A DNA stretch of 38,389 bases, from assembly GCA_030537135.1 (NCBI GenBank), contig JAUNOP010000025.1, forward strand, positions 1 to 38,389. The letters run 5' to 3'. Below are positions 7,166 to 15,395 of this stretch, one piece after another. The DNA comes from Eubacteriales bacterium (lineage in GTDB: Bacteria > Bacillota > Clostridia > Lachnospirales > Lachnospiraceae). How positions within the stretch are numbered: position 1 is the first letter of the stretch; every line of letters begins with the position of its first letter. The notes beneath the pieces were generated by a model that was not told where the DNA came from, ran no database searches, and saw nothing but the letters and a program-made list of their open reading frames with translations. The position numbers and the translations under genes are program-made.

Positions 7166-8647
7166 ATGGCAGAAACGTATATTATCAGCATTGACCAGAG
7201 TACGCAGGGCACAAAGGCTCTGCTGTTTGATGAAGAGGGAACACTGATTCAGCGCAGGGATCTTGCACACCGCCAGATCATCAATGAAAAGGGCTGGGTT
7301 TCTCATGACCCGGAGGAAATTTACCATAACACGCTCCGTGTTGTAAAGGAGCTGGTAGAAAATGCTGGGATTGACCGTTCACTGGTGGCAGGCATTGGCA
7401 TCAGTAATCAACGTGAAACAACACTTATATGGGAAAAAGAGAGCAGGGAACCCATTGCAGACGCGGTTGTGTGGCAGTGCAGCCGAGCTTCAGAAATCTG
7501 TGAACAAGAGAAAATTCGGGGCGCAGCAGAAAAAATCAAGGAGAGAACAGGGCTTTTGCTGTCACCCTATTTCCCGGCTGCAAAGCTTGCGTGGCTGCTT
7601 AAATATGTGCCGGGAGCAGAAGAAATGGCAAAGGAACATCGCCTATGCTTTGGGACGATTGACACCTGGCTTTTGTATCGACTCACAAAAGGCAGGTCAT
7701 ATAAAACAGACTATTCCAATGCTTCCCGGACGCAGCTTTTTGATATTTTTTGCCTGCAATGGGATGAAGAAATCTGCGCATTATTTGGAATAAATAAGGA
7801 CGATTTGCCGCAGGTGTGCGACTCTGACAGTGAATTTGGATGGACTGATTTTGAGGGATTTTTCGCACGACCTGTACCCATCCGTGCTGTGCTGGGGGAT
7901 TCTCATGGAGCATTGTTTGGGCAGGGCTGTCTGGAAAAAGGAGATGTCAAGGCCACATATGGCACAGGCTCCTCGATCATGATGAACGCAGGGGAACAGC
8001 CTGTGCGCAGCACATACGGCGTTGTAACTTCTCTTGCATGGAGAATGCAGGGAAAAGTGAGCTATGTTCTGGAGGGAAATATTAATTACACGGGCGCTGT
8101 CATTTCCTGGCTAAAGGATGATGTGAAGCTCATTGCATCTCCCGGAGAGAGCACAGCACTGTGTGAGGAGGCAAAAAAGGATGATACTCTGTACTTTGTT
8201 CCAGCGTTTACCGGGCTTGGCGCTCCCTACTGGAACAGCCATGCACAGGCCTCTCTGACCGGAATTACGAGGACAACCGGAAGAGCGGAGATTGTGCGCG
8301 CCGGAGTGGAGTGCATTGCATATCAGATTACAGATGTGGTTCGGGCAATGGAAAAGGACGCTCAAATCCCGGTTAAAAAGCTTCGTGTGGATGGGGGACC
8401 TACAAGGAATCAGTATTTAATGCAGTTCCAGAGCGATATTCTGGGAGCGTCAGTGCTGGTTCCGAATGCAGAGGAGCTGTCAGGAATCGGAGCTGCATAT
8501 GCGGCAGGTATTGCGCTTGGTATTTACTCGACAGATATTTTTAAAAAAATGAGAAGAGTGGTTTACGAGCCTGAGATGGGTGCAGATGTACGTGAGCGCA
8601 AATATCAGGGATGGCTGGATGCTATAAAGCTCACAACCCAGTCTTAA
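7166..8647 (+). CDS. FGGY-family carbohydrate kinase, glycerol kinase-like but with altered pocket
   Basis: A 493-residue kinase with the ATP-binding N-terminal motif IDQSTQGTK and the FGGY C-terminal signature region (LRVDGGPTRNQYLMQFQSDI). It aligns without gaps to the early part of E. coli glycerol kinase: Arg83, Glu84, Trp103, Tyr135 and Asp245 are all present. However, the glycerol-contacting Gln246 is Ser (GDSHGALFG instead of GDQQAALFG), and the TYGTG-CF segment is TYGTGSSI. Automatic pipelines will call this glpK, but the changed pocket and the isomerase/transketolase neighbours point to a ketose substrate. ATG 7166 is chosen because AGAGGTG lies about 8 bases upstream; the GTG at 7157 lacks a site. 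It is last in the operon. Confidence 0.85.
   Translation: MAETYIISIDQSTQGTKALLFDEEGTLIQRRDLAHRQIINEKGWVSHDPEEIYHNTLRVVKELVENAGIDRSLVAGIGISNQRETTLIWEKESREPIADAVVWQCSRASEICEQEKIRGAAEKIKERTGLLLSPYFPAAKLAWLLKYVPGAEEMAKEHRLCFGTIDTWLLYRLTKGRSYKTDYSNASRTQLFDIFCLQWDEEICALFGINKDDLPQVCDSDSEFGWTDFEGFFARPVPIRAVLGDSHGALFGQGCLEKGDVKATYGTGSSIMMNAGEQPVRSTYGVVTSLAWRMQGKVSYVLEGNINYTGAVISWLKDDVKLIASPGESTALCEEAKKDDTLYFVPAFTGLGAPYWNSHAQASLTGITRTTGRAEIVRAGVECIAYQITDVVRAMEKDAQIPVKKLRVDGGPTRNQYLMQFQSDILGASVLVPNAEELSGIGAAYAAGIALGIYSTDIFKKMRRVVYEPEMGADVRERKYQGWLDAIKLTTQS
8215..8266 (+). repeat. 52-bp segment of the kinase gene, duplicated at 20329-20380
   Basis: This segment, encoding LGAPYWNSHAQASLTGI, is repeated at 20329-20380 with a single T/C difference that is synonymous (serine TCT versus TCC). 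Its possible meaning is discussed in the findings. Confidence 0.95.
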
Positions 8648-8675
8648 AAAATGAAAAACGAATCCTGTTTTAGGG

Positions 8676-8715
8676 GCTGTCGCACTAAAATAAAAATTTA
8701 GTGTGGCAGCACTTT
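8676..8715 (+). terminator. Hairpin at the IS left end, usable as kinase operon terminator
   Basis: GCTGTCGCACTAAA (8676-8689) pairs with TTTAGTGTGGCAGC (8697-8710) through a 7-base loop, with two wobble pairs. ACTTTTT follows. The kinase gene's probable original terminator now lies at 20389-20426. Confidence 0.65.
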
Positions 8716-8726
8716 TTATCAAAAGA

Positions 8727-8759
8727 CAAGAGCCGGGACTATGAAAATCCCGGCTCTTG
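8727..8759 (+). terminator. 12-bp perfect hairpin in the IS leader
   Basis: CAAGAGCCGGGA (8727-8738) and TCCCGGCTCTTG (8748-8759) pair perfectly around a 9-base loop, ending 15 bp before the transposase ATG. No T-run follows. Such structures in insertion sequences block read-in transcription and translation. Confidence 0.55.
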
Positions 8760-8774
8760 GTGTAAAATTAATTT

Positions 8775-9381
8775 ATGTCACTAAATCAAATCTTACAGAA
8801 AGATTATATTCTATCTTCTCTGTATTATCAAATCAAACTTCCGCTGGATTTGGAAATTTTAATCCCGGCAGATGATCCGGTTCGCTTACTGAGTGCTTTT
8901 GTGGAGGGAATGGAACTTAGCGATCTTTATAAGACCTACGGTAAGATAAAGAAAAATCAGGCGACACCAAGACAGCTGTTTAAGATTATCGTTTACGCCA
9001 GCATGAATCGGATTTATTCCAGTCGAGACATTGAAACCGCTTGTCGCAGAGATGTTAATTTTATGTATTTATTTAGAGGGGAAACCTGCGCCTGATCACG
9101 CTACAATCGCCCGTTTTATTTCACTTCATTTTTCAAAATGTTCAAAAAATACCCTGGCCGAAGTAACGGCTATGCTTTATCAGCTTGGTGAGATTTCAGG
9201 GAAAAGTATCTTTATTGATGGAACGAAGCTGGAATCAGCTGCCAACAAATATACGTTTGTATGGAAAAAAGCTGTGACTAAGAGTCAGGCAAAACTGTTT
9301 GGCAAGATATCGGTTTTGGCCGAAGAATGCGAAAAACTGTATGGCTTAAAAATTGTATATAACGGGAAGATTTTTCAATGA
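8775..9381 (+). pseudogene. IS1182-family transposase, frameshifted and truncated
   Basis: The N-terminal part (8775-9095, frame 3) has the family pattern: IPADDPVRLLSAFVEG, then KIKKNQATPRQLFKIIVYAS and SSRDIETACRRDVNFMYLFRG. The reading then moves to frame 1 near 9080, giving APDHATIARF and GKSIFIDGTKLESAANKYTF, where FIDGTK is the first catalytic Asp region of the DDE domain. The frame stops at 9381 after about 200 residues in total, whereas IS1182 transposases are usually 450-550. A second shift near 9375 may follow. It cannot encode an active enzyme. Confidence 0.8.
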
Positions 9382-9557
9382 AAAGGTCTGTGAAAGTGCG
9401 CCCTTTCATCAAAAAAAGAGAACTATCCACGATGCAGTATTAAAAATACGCAAAAAGATGCTGCCGCATCTAAGGTCTACTTAACCTTGATACAACAGTC
9501 CCTTCTTTTTGTAGCACCCCTTATTTTGCCGAATGCCAGAAAATATTTGTAAAATAT

Positions 9558-9674
9558 ATGAATATAGCGTATGATATAGACAATATAAGTGAAAACAAGG
9601 TGTTCCTAAAAGCCGGAGATATTGTGGAATGCAGCATTGAGAGAATCGGAAGCACTATAAATTCAGTTCGGTAA
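9558..9674 (+). pseudogene. Remnant C-terminus of a fumarylacetoacetate hydrolase-family protein
   Basis: A 38-codon open stretch ending in TAA at 9672-9674 reads KVFLKAGDIVECSIERIGS. This matches the C-terminal 'VFLKPGDVVEVEIEGIG' pattern of FAH-family hydrolases/decarboxylases. The metal site and the rest of the roughly 250-300-residue protein are missing, so this is a scar of a deleted gene. It lies between the decayed IS and the sensor kinase gene. Confidence 0.55.
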
Positions 9675-9704
9675 TGTGTGATAATATGTTAAGGAGCAGA
9701 GGAC

Positions 9705-11459
9705 ATGAAGGGTTTAAAAGGTTACATAAGAAATATGAAGATGTCGGGCAAAATGAGCCTGGTCTATTTTCTGTTCGCCGGGATATTTCTGATTATTTCC
9801 ATGATTGCGCTGCAGGTGAGTTTCAGCATTTATGACGGCAGGCTTTATGAGAAATCGCTGCAGGAGCTGGACTTTTTTTCTCAGAGCGTAAATGGCAGCC
9901 TGCAGGAGATTGACAGCCTCAGTGCGGAGATTGCGCTTGATAAGGGCATCCAGGAGCTTTTGATGGAGATGGAGGAGGAGTCGTATCTGTCGGCGAGATA
10001 TTCCATGATGCTGAATAATCTGCGGCGCATGATCCAGGATGAAATGTATTCCTATCCGGCGGTGAAAAACATTATTTATACGGACAAAAGAAATGTTTCC
10101 ATGACGGTTGGAATCGATACCGGGAAGCTGCAGGAGGATACAGTGAACGAGCTTTTGGAGAAATTTGGACAGAAAAAAGGCGGATATGTTACAAAAAATC
10201 CAACGGAGGGGTATCCGTACCTGCTTTCCGGGCGGGACATCCGGGAAGTGAAAAACGCGACGCTGGATTACATGGGAAGTTTCATTTTAACGAGTGATAT
10301 TGTCAGTATTATAGAGAGGGAAAATAAGAATCTTGCGGCAGAGCATGCAACACTTTACGTATACTCGCAGGACGGATTTATCTATCGGGGCGATGAAGAA
10401 GCGCCGGTGCTGCTGCCGGATGTCACAGAAAATACCGGTTATGAGATTGTCCGCTATGAAGGACAAAAATATTTTATGTGTTATCTCAGGTCGAAGCCTA
10501 CCGGGTGGATGTACGTGAATTTTTTTCCGTATACCGAAATTTACGGCTATACCACACGCGTGAGAAATTGGATGTTCGGCGGATTCCTGGTATTGTTTCT
10601 GGGGATGCTTCTCATATTGCGGCGCATGAGCGTGGTGCTGACGAAACCTTTGAGAGTGTTGACGGATTCTATGAAGATTGTGGAAAAGGGAGATTTTAAG
10701 GGAGCGAAAAACACCGTAAGCAGCGAAACGGGGATGGACGAGGTTGGACAGCTCACGCAGGAATTTAACGTGATGCTTGATAGGATAGATACGCTGATCT
10801 ATGAGAATTATGAGAAGCAGCTTATCTTAAAGGACACAAATTATAAAATGCTGCAGGCGCAGATTAATCCTCATTTTTTGTATAATACGCTGAACACGCT
10901 CAACTGGCTGGTGAAGGGAAAGCAGAATGAGGATGCAGGAAAAATGATCGTGGAGCTTGGAAAAATCCTGCGCGCGGCGTTTGCAAGGGAGCCGTACACG
11001 ACAGTGGCGGAGGAATTGGACAATGTGCGCGGGTACATTACCATCCAGCAGTACCGTTATAGAAGCCGGGCGGATTTTGCGGTTGATGAGGAGGGAAACC
11101 TTGAAAAATACATGGTTCCCCGGATGATCCTGCAGCCGCTGGTGGAGAACGCGATTCTCTATGGGGTGGACAATACGCTGCAGAAATGTCGGGTCAGGGT
11201 GAGCGCCAGAGAAGAAAACGAGAGCGTTGTTTTGGAGGTGCAGGACAACGGACAGGGGATGACGGAGGAAGAATTGCGGATGCTGTGTGAAGGCACCATC
11301 GTCCCGAAGGGGCATGGAATCGGTGTGCAGAATATCCGGGAGCGTCTGAACATTGCTTTTGGAACTGACTGCGTATTTGAAATCGAGAGCAGTCCGGGAG
11401 AAGGAACAAGAGTTTATATCAGAATACCGGGAATCAAAGCGGAGGAACATAATGTATAA
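9705..11459 (+). CDS. YesM/LytS-type sensor histidine kinase
   Basis: A 584-residue membrane kinase. Transmembrane helices are at about 20-40 and 288-306, flanking an extracellular sensing domain of roughly 245 residues. A HAMP linker follows (about 310-370). The phospho-acceptor is His390 in QINPHFLYNTLN. The ATPase domain has the N box LQPLVENAILYG (about 475-487), DNGQGM and GHGIGVQNIRERL. The start is supported by AAGGAGCAGAGGAC upstream. It overlaps the response regulator gene by 8 bp. By family precedent such pairs sense extracellular oligosaccharide, directly or through a binding protein, and switch on the adjacent ABC importer operon. Confidence 0.93.
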   Translation: MKGLKGYIRNMKMSGKMSLVYFLFAGIFLIISMIALQVSFSIYDGRLYEKSLQELDFFSQSVNGSLQEIDSLSAEIALDKGIQELLMEMEEESYLSARYSMMLNNLRRMIQDEMYSYPAVKNIIYTDKRNVSMTVGIDTGKLQEDTVNELLEKFGQKKGGYVTKNPTEGYPYLLSGRDIREVKNATLDYMGSFILTSDIVSIIERENKNLAAEHATLYVYSQDGFIYRGDEEAPVLLPDVTENTGYEIVRYEGQKYFMCYLRSKPTGWMYVNFFPYTEIYGYTTRVRNWMFGGFLVLFLGMLLILRRMSVVLTKPLRVLTDSMKIVEKGDFKGAKNTVSSETGMDEVGQLTQEFNVMLDRIDTLIYENYEKQLILKDTNYKMLQAQINPHFLYNTLNTLNWLVKGKQNEDAGKMIVELGKILRAAFAREPYTTVAEELDNVRGYITIQQYRYRSRADFAVDEEGNLEKYMVPRMILQPLVENAILYGVDNTLQKCRVRVSAREENESVVLEVQDNGQGMTEEELRMLCEGTIVPKGHGIGVQNIRERLNIAFGTDCVFEIESSPGEGTRVYIRIPGIKAEEHNV

Positions 11460-12951
11460 ATTACTGATCGTAGATGACGAGGACATTGAGCGCGAAGGCA
11501 TGGTCAGCCTGGTGAACTGGCGGGAGTATCAGACGGATATCGTCGGCTCGGCGTGGAATGGATTTGACGGTCTGGAGAAGATAGGAGCTTTAAGACCGGA
11601 TATTGTTCTGACAGATATCAAGATGCCGGTAATGAGCGGAATTGAGCTTATCCGGCGTGCCAGAATGGAGTTTCCAGACATTGTATTTGTGGTTCTTTCC
11701 GGGTACGGAGAGTACGAATTTACAAGCCAGGCGATGGAAGAGGGTGTGCGGCATTACCTGCTAAAGCCGTGCGATGAAGAAAAAATAGCCGCTGTGCTGA
11801 AGAAGGCGCAGCGAGAGGTAGATGAAAAACGGGCGCAGAAAACGACGATGCGCCGTCTTCTGCCGCGTGCGAAGGAACAGATTTTTCGCAATATGCTTTT
11901 AAAAAGAGAAGCGGAGGGTCAGGAGCAGCAGCGGTTTTTCCTGGAGATTGGCAGTGGGGAGCATGAGCTGTGCCTGCTTGCGGTGCGCGGAGAGCAGACA
12001 TTTGATTATCTGGAGCAGTTTATTCTGGAAAATGTGCTGGGAGAGTTGATTGGAGAGGAAAATATTCTGCTGTCTGCGGTTGTACAGAATGATTGTGTTT
12101 TTCTGATGCGAAGGATAGAGCTTTCTGCACTGGAGCCTTCCGTCGAGCGGATGAAGGAGGAATTTTCGAAATTTAAGAAGTTTCCGGTGAGCTGTGCGGT
12201 CAGTGAGGGAGGCACAGCGGAAGAAATACCGGAGCTCTACGGGCAGATCCGGGAATTGTTTCGGATGGGCAGCACTGGGCAGCAGGCAAAGCTTCTTTCG
12301 CGGGAGAGCTTTTTGCGTCCAATGGAGAAAACGGGGGCAGTTCTGAACATGGAGAGGATAAAGAATGCAGCAGACTATGTGGAGATTCTGCAGGAAATCT
12401 ATCTCTGCTTTCTGAAAATGGATCTGCGCGGCGAAATGCTGGAACAGAAAAGGGATACAATGAAATGGATGCTGAAAATCCTGTACGGAGAGGAAAAGCT
12501 TCCGCTCTGCGCGGAAAGTGGTTCGGATGAGGAGCGGCAATGGACACTGATGGAGGCGGCGATCAGCGCGGCGGCAGAGCATCAGAACCTTTCCATGAAC
12601 AAAACGAAGGAAGAGCAGCGGGTGAAAAGCATTTTACTCGCCGCCTACAGATATATCCGAAACCCGGAGATGAGCCTGCAGTTCCTGGCGAAAGAGGTTC
12701 TTTTTATGAACGAGGACTACGCAGGGCGCGTATTTGCCAGAAACAGAAAGATGCGTTTTTCGGCATTTTTGTTAAAACAGCGGATTTCCATGGCAAAGGA
12801 GCTGATTGCCTGGGAGCCGGATATACAGATTTCCTTTCTGGCGGAGCAGCTTGGATATTCCTTTGACGGACAGTATTTTTCGAAGGTATTCCGCAAGGAA
12901 ACGGGCATGTCTCCGACGGAATACCGAGAGGAGATAAAGAAAAAACAGTAA
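11452..12951 (+). CDS. AraC-type response regulator (YesN-like)
   Basis: 499 residues. The receiver domain (1-120) has acidic Asp9/Asp10, phospho-acceptor Asp55 (VLTDIKMP), Ser83 and Lys105. The central linker (about 130-385) is poorly conserved. The C-terminal AraC double helix-turn-helix (about 395-499) ends SFDGQYFSKVFRKETGMSPT, the family hallmark. ATG 11452 follows GGAGGAAC closely and the receiver begins at once; an upstream ATG at 11353 lies deep in the kinase gene. It partners the preceding kinase and presumably activates the operon starting at 13073, which lies just past a terminator. Confidence 0.93.
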   Translation: MYKLLIVDDEDIEREGMVSLVNWREYQTDIVGSAWNGFDGLEKIGALRPDIVLTDIKMPVMSGIELIRRARMEFPDIVFVVLSGYGEYEFTSQAMEEGVRHYLLKPCDEEKIAAVLKKAQREVDEKRAQKTTMRRLLPRAKEQIFRNMLLKREAEGQEQQRFFLEIGSGEHELCLLAVRGEQTFDYLEQFILENVLGELIGEENILLSAVVQNDCVFLMRRIELSALEPSVERMKEEFSKFKKFPVSCAVSEGGTAEEIPELYGQIRELFRMGSTGQQAKLLSRESFLRPMEKTGAVLNMERIKNAADYVEILQEIYLCFLKMDLRGEMLEQKRDTMKWMLKILYGEEKLPLCAESGSDEERQWTLMEAAISAAAEHQNLSMNKTKEEQRVKSILLAAYRYIRNPEMSLQFLAKEVLFMNEDYAGRVFARNRKMRFSAFLLKQRISMAKELIAWEPDIQISFLAEQLGYSFDGQYFSKVFRKETGMSPTEYREEIKKKQ

Positions 12952-12962
12952 CGATATTTGGA

Positions 12963-12997
12963 AAGTCGGAAATTTACAAGTGGATTTCCGGCTTTTT
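12963..12997 (+). terminator. Terminator after the response regulator
   Basis: AAGTCGGAAAT (12963-12973) pairs with ATTTCCGGCTT (12984-12994), with a G-T wobble, and TTT follows. It separates regulatory and transport transcripts, implying that the 13073 gene has its own regulated promoter between 12998 and 13060. I could not place that promoter confidently. Confidence 0.75.
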
Positions 12998-13072
12998 CCA
13001 TGTTCGAAAACCGTTGGATACAGTAAGATAGTCTTATCAAAAACGTGGTGAACACGAAAGGAGACAAACATA

Positions 13073-14371
13073 ATGGGAAAGATGAAAAAAATCACAGCGG
13101 CAGCAATGGCGGCTGCAATGGCAATGTCGATGATCGCAGCACCGGTGTCGGCAGAGGAAGAGAAAAAGACGATCAAGATTACATGGTGGGGCGGTCAATC
13201 CAGACATGACTACACGCAGAAAATTCTGGATCTTTATATGGAGGAGCATCCGGATATTGTATTTGAGGCGGCTCCCTCAGGATGGGATGGGTACTTTGAG
13301 AAGCTGTCCACACAGACTGCCTCCGGTTCCATGCCGGATATCGTGCAGATGGATTACCTCTACATTACAACCTATGCAAAGAATGGTTCTGTAACAGATC
13401 TGCAGCCGTACATGGACAATGGCACGATTGATGTATCCAACATCGATGAAAACCTTCTGGCTACCGGAAAGAGCAACGGCATCATGGCGGGAGCGGTTTT
13501 GTCAAGCGGCTTTAATGCATTCGGTTACAATCCGGATGTACTGGCGGAAGCAGGCGTGGAAGAACCGACAAACGACTGGACCTGGAGTGATTTCATTGAA
13601 ATGGCGACAAAGGTAAAGGAAACGACCGGCAAATGGGGCACCAGCTCTGATCCGGTTCTGGATACAAATGATTTCCACTATTGGGTAAGACAGCATGGCG
13701 AACAACTGTTTAGTGATGATAACAAATCACTCGGTTATGAGGATGATGCGATTCTGGCAAGCTTCCTGCAGATGTGGAAGGATCTGATGGACGCAGGCAT
13801 TTGCCCGAACCCAGACGAATATGCGCAAATTTCCACACTCGGACAGGAAGCAAGCCCGATTGTCACTGGTGACGGCGCATTCATTTCCGAACGCAACAAC
13901 TATGCAGCAAAACTTAGCGGTGTAAATGACAAACTGAAAGTTGTTCTTCCCCCGCTTTCTGATGATTCAGATACAAAGGGACTGTGGATGAAACCAGGTA
14001 TGTTCTTCTCTATTGCGGAGACCTCCGAAGTAAAGGATGAGTGCGCAGAATTTATTAACTGGTTCATCAATTCCGAGGAAGCAAATGAAATTATGATGGC
14101 GGAGCGCGGCGTACCGGCATCCTCGGCAGTACGTGATTACATGATTGAAAACTGCGAATTAAACCAGCAGCAGAAGGATATGTTTGAACTGATGACAGAA
14201 GCAACGGATTACTGCGGAGAAACACCGGCTCCGGATCCGGTTGGTATTGCAGAAGTAAACGAAGCACTGAAAAACATTGGAAACAGCGTATTCTACGGAC
14301 AGGTAACCCCGGAGGAGGGTGCGGCACAGTTCCGTGAAGAGGCAAATGAAATTCTGGAAAGAAACAATTAA
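13073..14371 (+). CDS. ABC sugar-importer substrate-binding protein (family 1)
   Basis: A 432-residue family 1 extracellular solute-binding protein: ITWWGGQSRHDYTQKILDLY, SGWDGYFEKLSTQTASGSMP, then DGAFISERNNYAA and a C-terminal helical region. It should capture an oligosaccharide for the two permeases downstream. The N-terminus is a signal peptide (positive start, Ala/Met-rich core) ending APVSA, a signal peptidase I site. Unusually there is no lipobox cysteine, although Gram-positive binding proteins are normally lipoproteins. The start ATG 13073 has AAGGAG 9 bases upstream; ATG 13082 is an alternative. No ATPase gene is present, so a shared MsmX-type ATPase elsewhere is likely. Confidence 0.92.
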   Translation: MGKMKKITAAAMAAAMAMSMIAAPVSAEEEKKTIKITWWGGQSRHDYTQKILDLYMEEHPDIVFEAAPSGWDGYFEKLSTQTASGSMPDIVQMDYLYITTYAKNGSVTDLQPYMDNGTIDVSNIDENLLATGKSNGIMAGAVLSSGFNAFGYNPDVLAEAGVEEPTNDWTWSDFIEMATKVKETTGKWGTSSDPVLDTNDFHYWVRQHGEQLFSDDNKSLGYEDDAILASFLQMWKDLMDAGICPNPDEYAQISTLGQEASPIVTGDGAFISERNNYAAKLSGVNDKLKVVLPPLSDDSDTKGLWMKPGMFFSIAETSEVKDECAEFINWFINSEEANEIMMAERGVPASSAVRDYMIENCELNQQQKDMFELMTEATDYCGETPAPDPVGIAEVNEALKNIGNSVFYGQVTPEEGAAQFREEANEILERNN

Positions 14372-14386
14372 TAAGGTACAGATCAT

Positions 14387-14421
14387 GGGAGGGGCGGCAG
14401 GAGCGTATTCCCTCCCTTTTT
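14387..14421 (+). terminator. Intra-operon terminator/attenuator
   Basis: GGGAGGG (14387-14393) pairs with CCCTCCC (14410-14416) and TTTTT follows. It lies between the binding protein and permease genes. Partial termination here would give excess binding protein over permeases, a known arrangement in ABC importer operons. Confidence 0.7.
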
Positions 14422-14483
14422 GCGTAATAAGCTCATCAACAGATATTTGATGGGTGGTAATTTTGGAAAAGGAGTGATGGATT

Positions 14484-15392
14484 GTGAAGAAAAAAAGAGT
14501 AAAAACGGTATACAAGCGGCATGATAATATCATCGGATACACACTGCTTGCGCCGTGGCTGTTTGGTTTTCTGCTGATGTGGCTGATACCGTCGATTATA
14601 TCTATTTACTACTCGTTTACGGATTTTAATCTGCTGAACACACCTTCATTTATTGGAATCAGCAATTATGTACGTGCATTTACAAAGGACGCAAAGTTTG
14701 TTAAGGCTCTGGGCGTCACATTTACTTATGTGCTGGTTTTAGTTCCGCTGCGACTTTCCTTTGCGTTGTTTGTGGCAATGCTGCTGAATAAAAAGCATAG
14801 GTTCCTCGGGCTATACCGCACACTTTATTATGTACCGTCCATTATTGGCGGAAGTATTGCTGTATCAGTTGTGTGGAAACAGATTTTTGGAAATAACGGC
14901 GTGGTAATGTCGCTTCTTGCAGTATTTGGAATTGAACAGAAACTGTCGTTGATCGGAAATCCGAAAACGGCGCTTGGCGTAATTATTTTGATGGGCATCT
15001 GGCAATTTGGTTCCTCAATGCTGATTTTTCTCTCAGCGTTGAAGCAGATTCCATATTCTCTATATGAATCGGCGATGGTAGATGGGGCGAAGCCGCGGCA
15101 GACATTCTTCAAAATAACACTGCCGCTGCTGACACCGACCATCTTTTTCAACCTGATCCTGCAGATTATTAACGGGTTCCGAGTATTTACAGAGAGTTAC
15201 GTTGTCACGGACGGCGGCCCGATGGACAGCACACTTTCCTATATACTGTATCTGTACCGCCGCGCGTTCACTTATTTTGATATGGGCTATAGTTGTGCGC
15301 TGGCATGGATTCTGGTAGCGATTATCGCGGTGTTTACGGTAATCTTATTTAAAACCCAAAATGGCTGGGTACATTACGAGGCGGAGGATTAA
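14484..15392 (+). CDS. ABC sugar-importer permease, MalF/UgpA type
   Basis: A 302-residue, six-helix inner-membrane subunit. The cytoplasmic EAA loop (YESAMVDGAKPRQTFFKITL, about residues 194-213), which docks the ATPase, is clear. The start is GTG 14484, with AAAAGGAG 9 bases upstream; the nearby ATG at 14477 is out of frame. It pairs with the next gene, 3 bp downstream. Confidence 0.92.
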   Translation: MKKKRVKTVYKRHDNIIGYTLLAPWLFGFLLMWLIPSIISIYYSFTDFNLLNTPSFIGISNYVRAFTKDAKFVKALGVTFTYVLVLVPLRLSFALFVAMLLNKKHRFLGLYRTLYYVPSIIGGSIAVSVVWKQIFGNNGVVMSLLAVFGIEQKLSLIGNPKTALGVIILMGIWQFGSSMLIFLSALKQIPYSLYESAMVDGAKPRQTFFKITLPLLTPTIFFNLILQIINGFRVFTESYVVTDGGPMDSTLSYILYLYRRAFTYFDMGYSCALAWILVAIIAVFTVILFKTQNGWVHYEAED

Positions 15393-15395
15393 GAA

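Larger units (their letters stand above)
8673..9479 (+). mobile_element. Decayed IS1182-type insertion sequence
   Basis: The left end begins near GGGGCTGTCGCAC (8673-8685), typical of IS1182-family termini. Two leader hairpins follow, at 8676-8710 and 8727-8759. A transposase lies downstream, frameshifted and truncated. The right boundary is not defined; other-frame coding continues to about 9480 (VLKIRKKMLPHLRST) and is then lost. The element sits directly after the kinase gene and at the left boundary of the GH115 locus. Confidence 0.65.
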
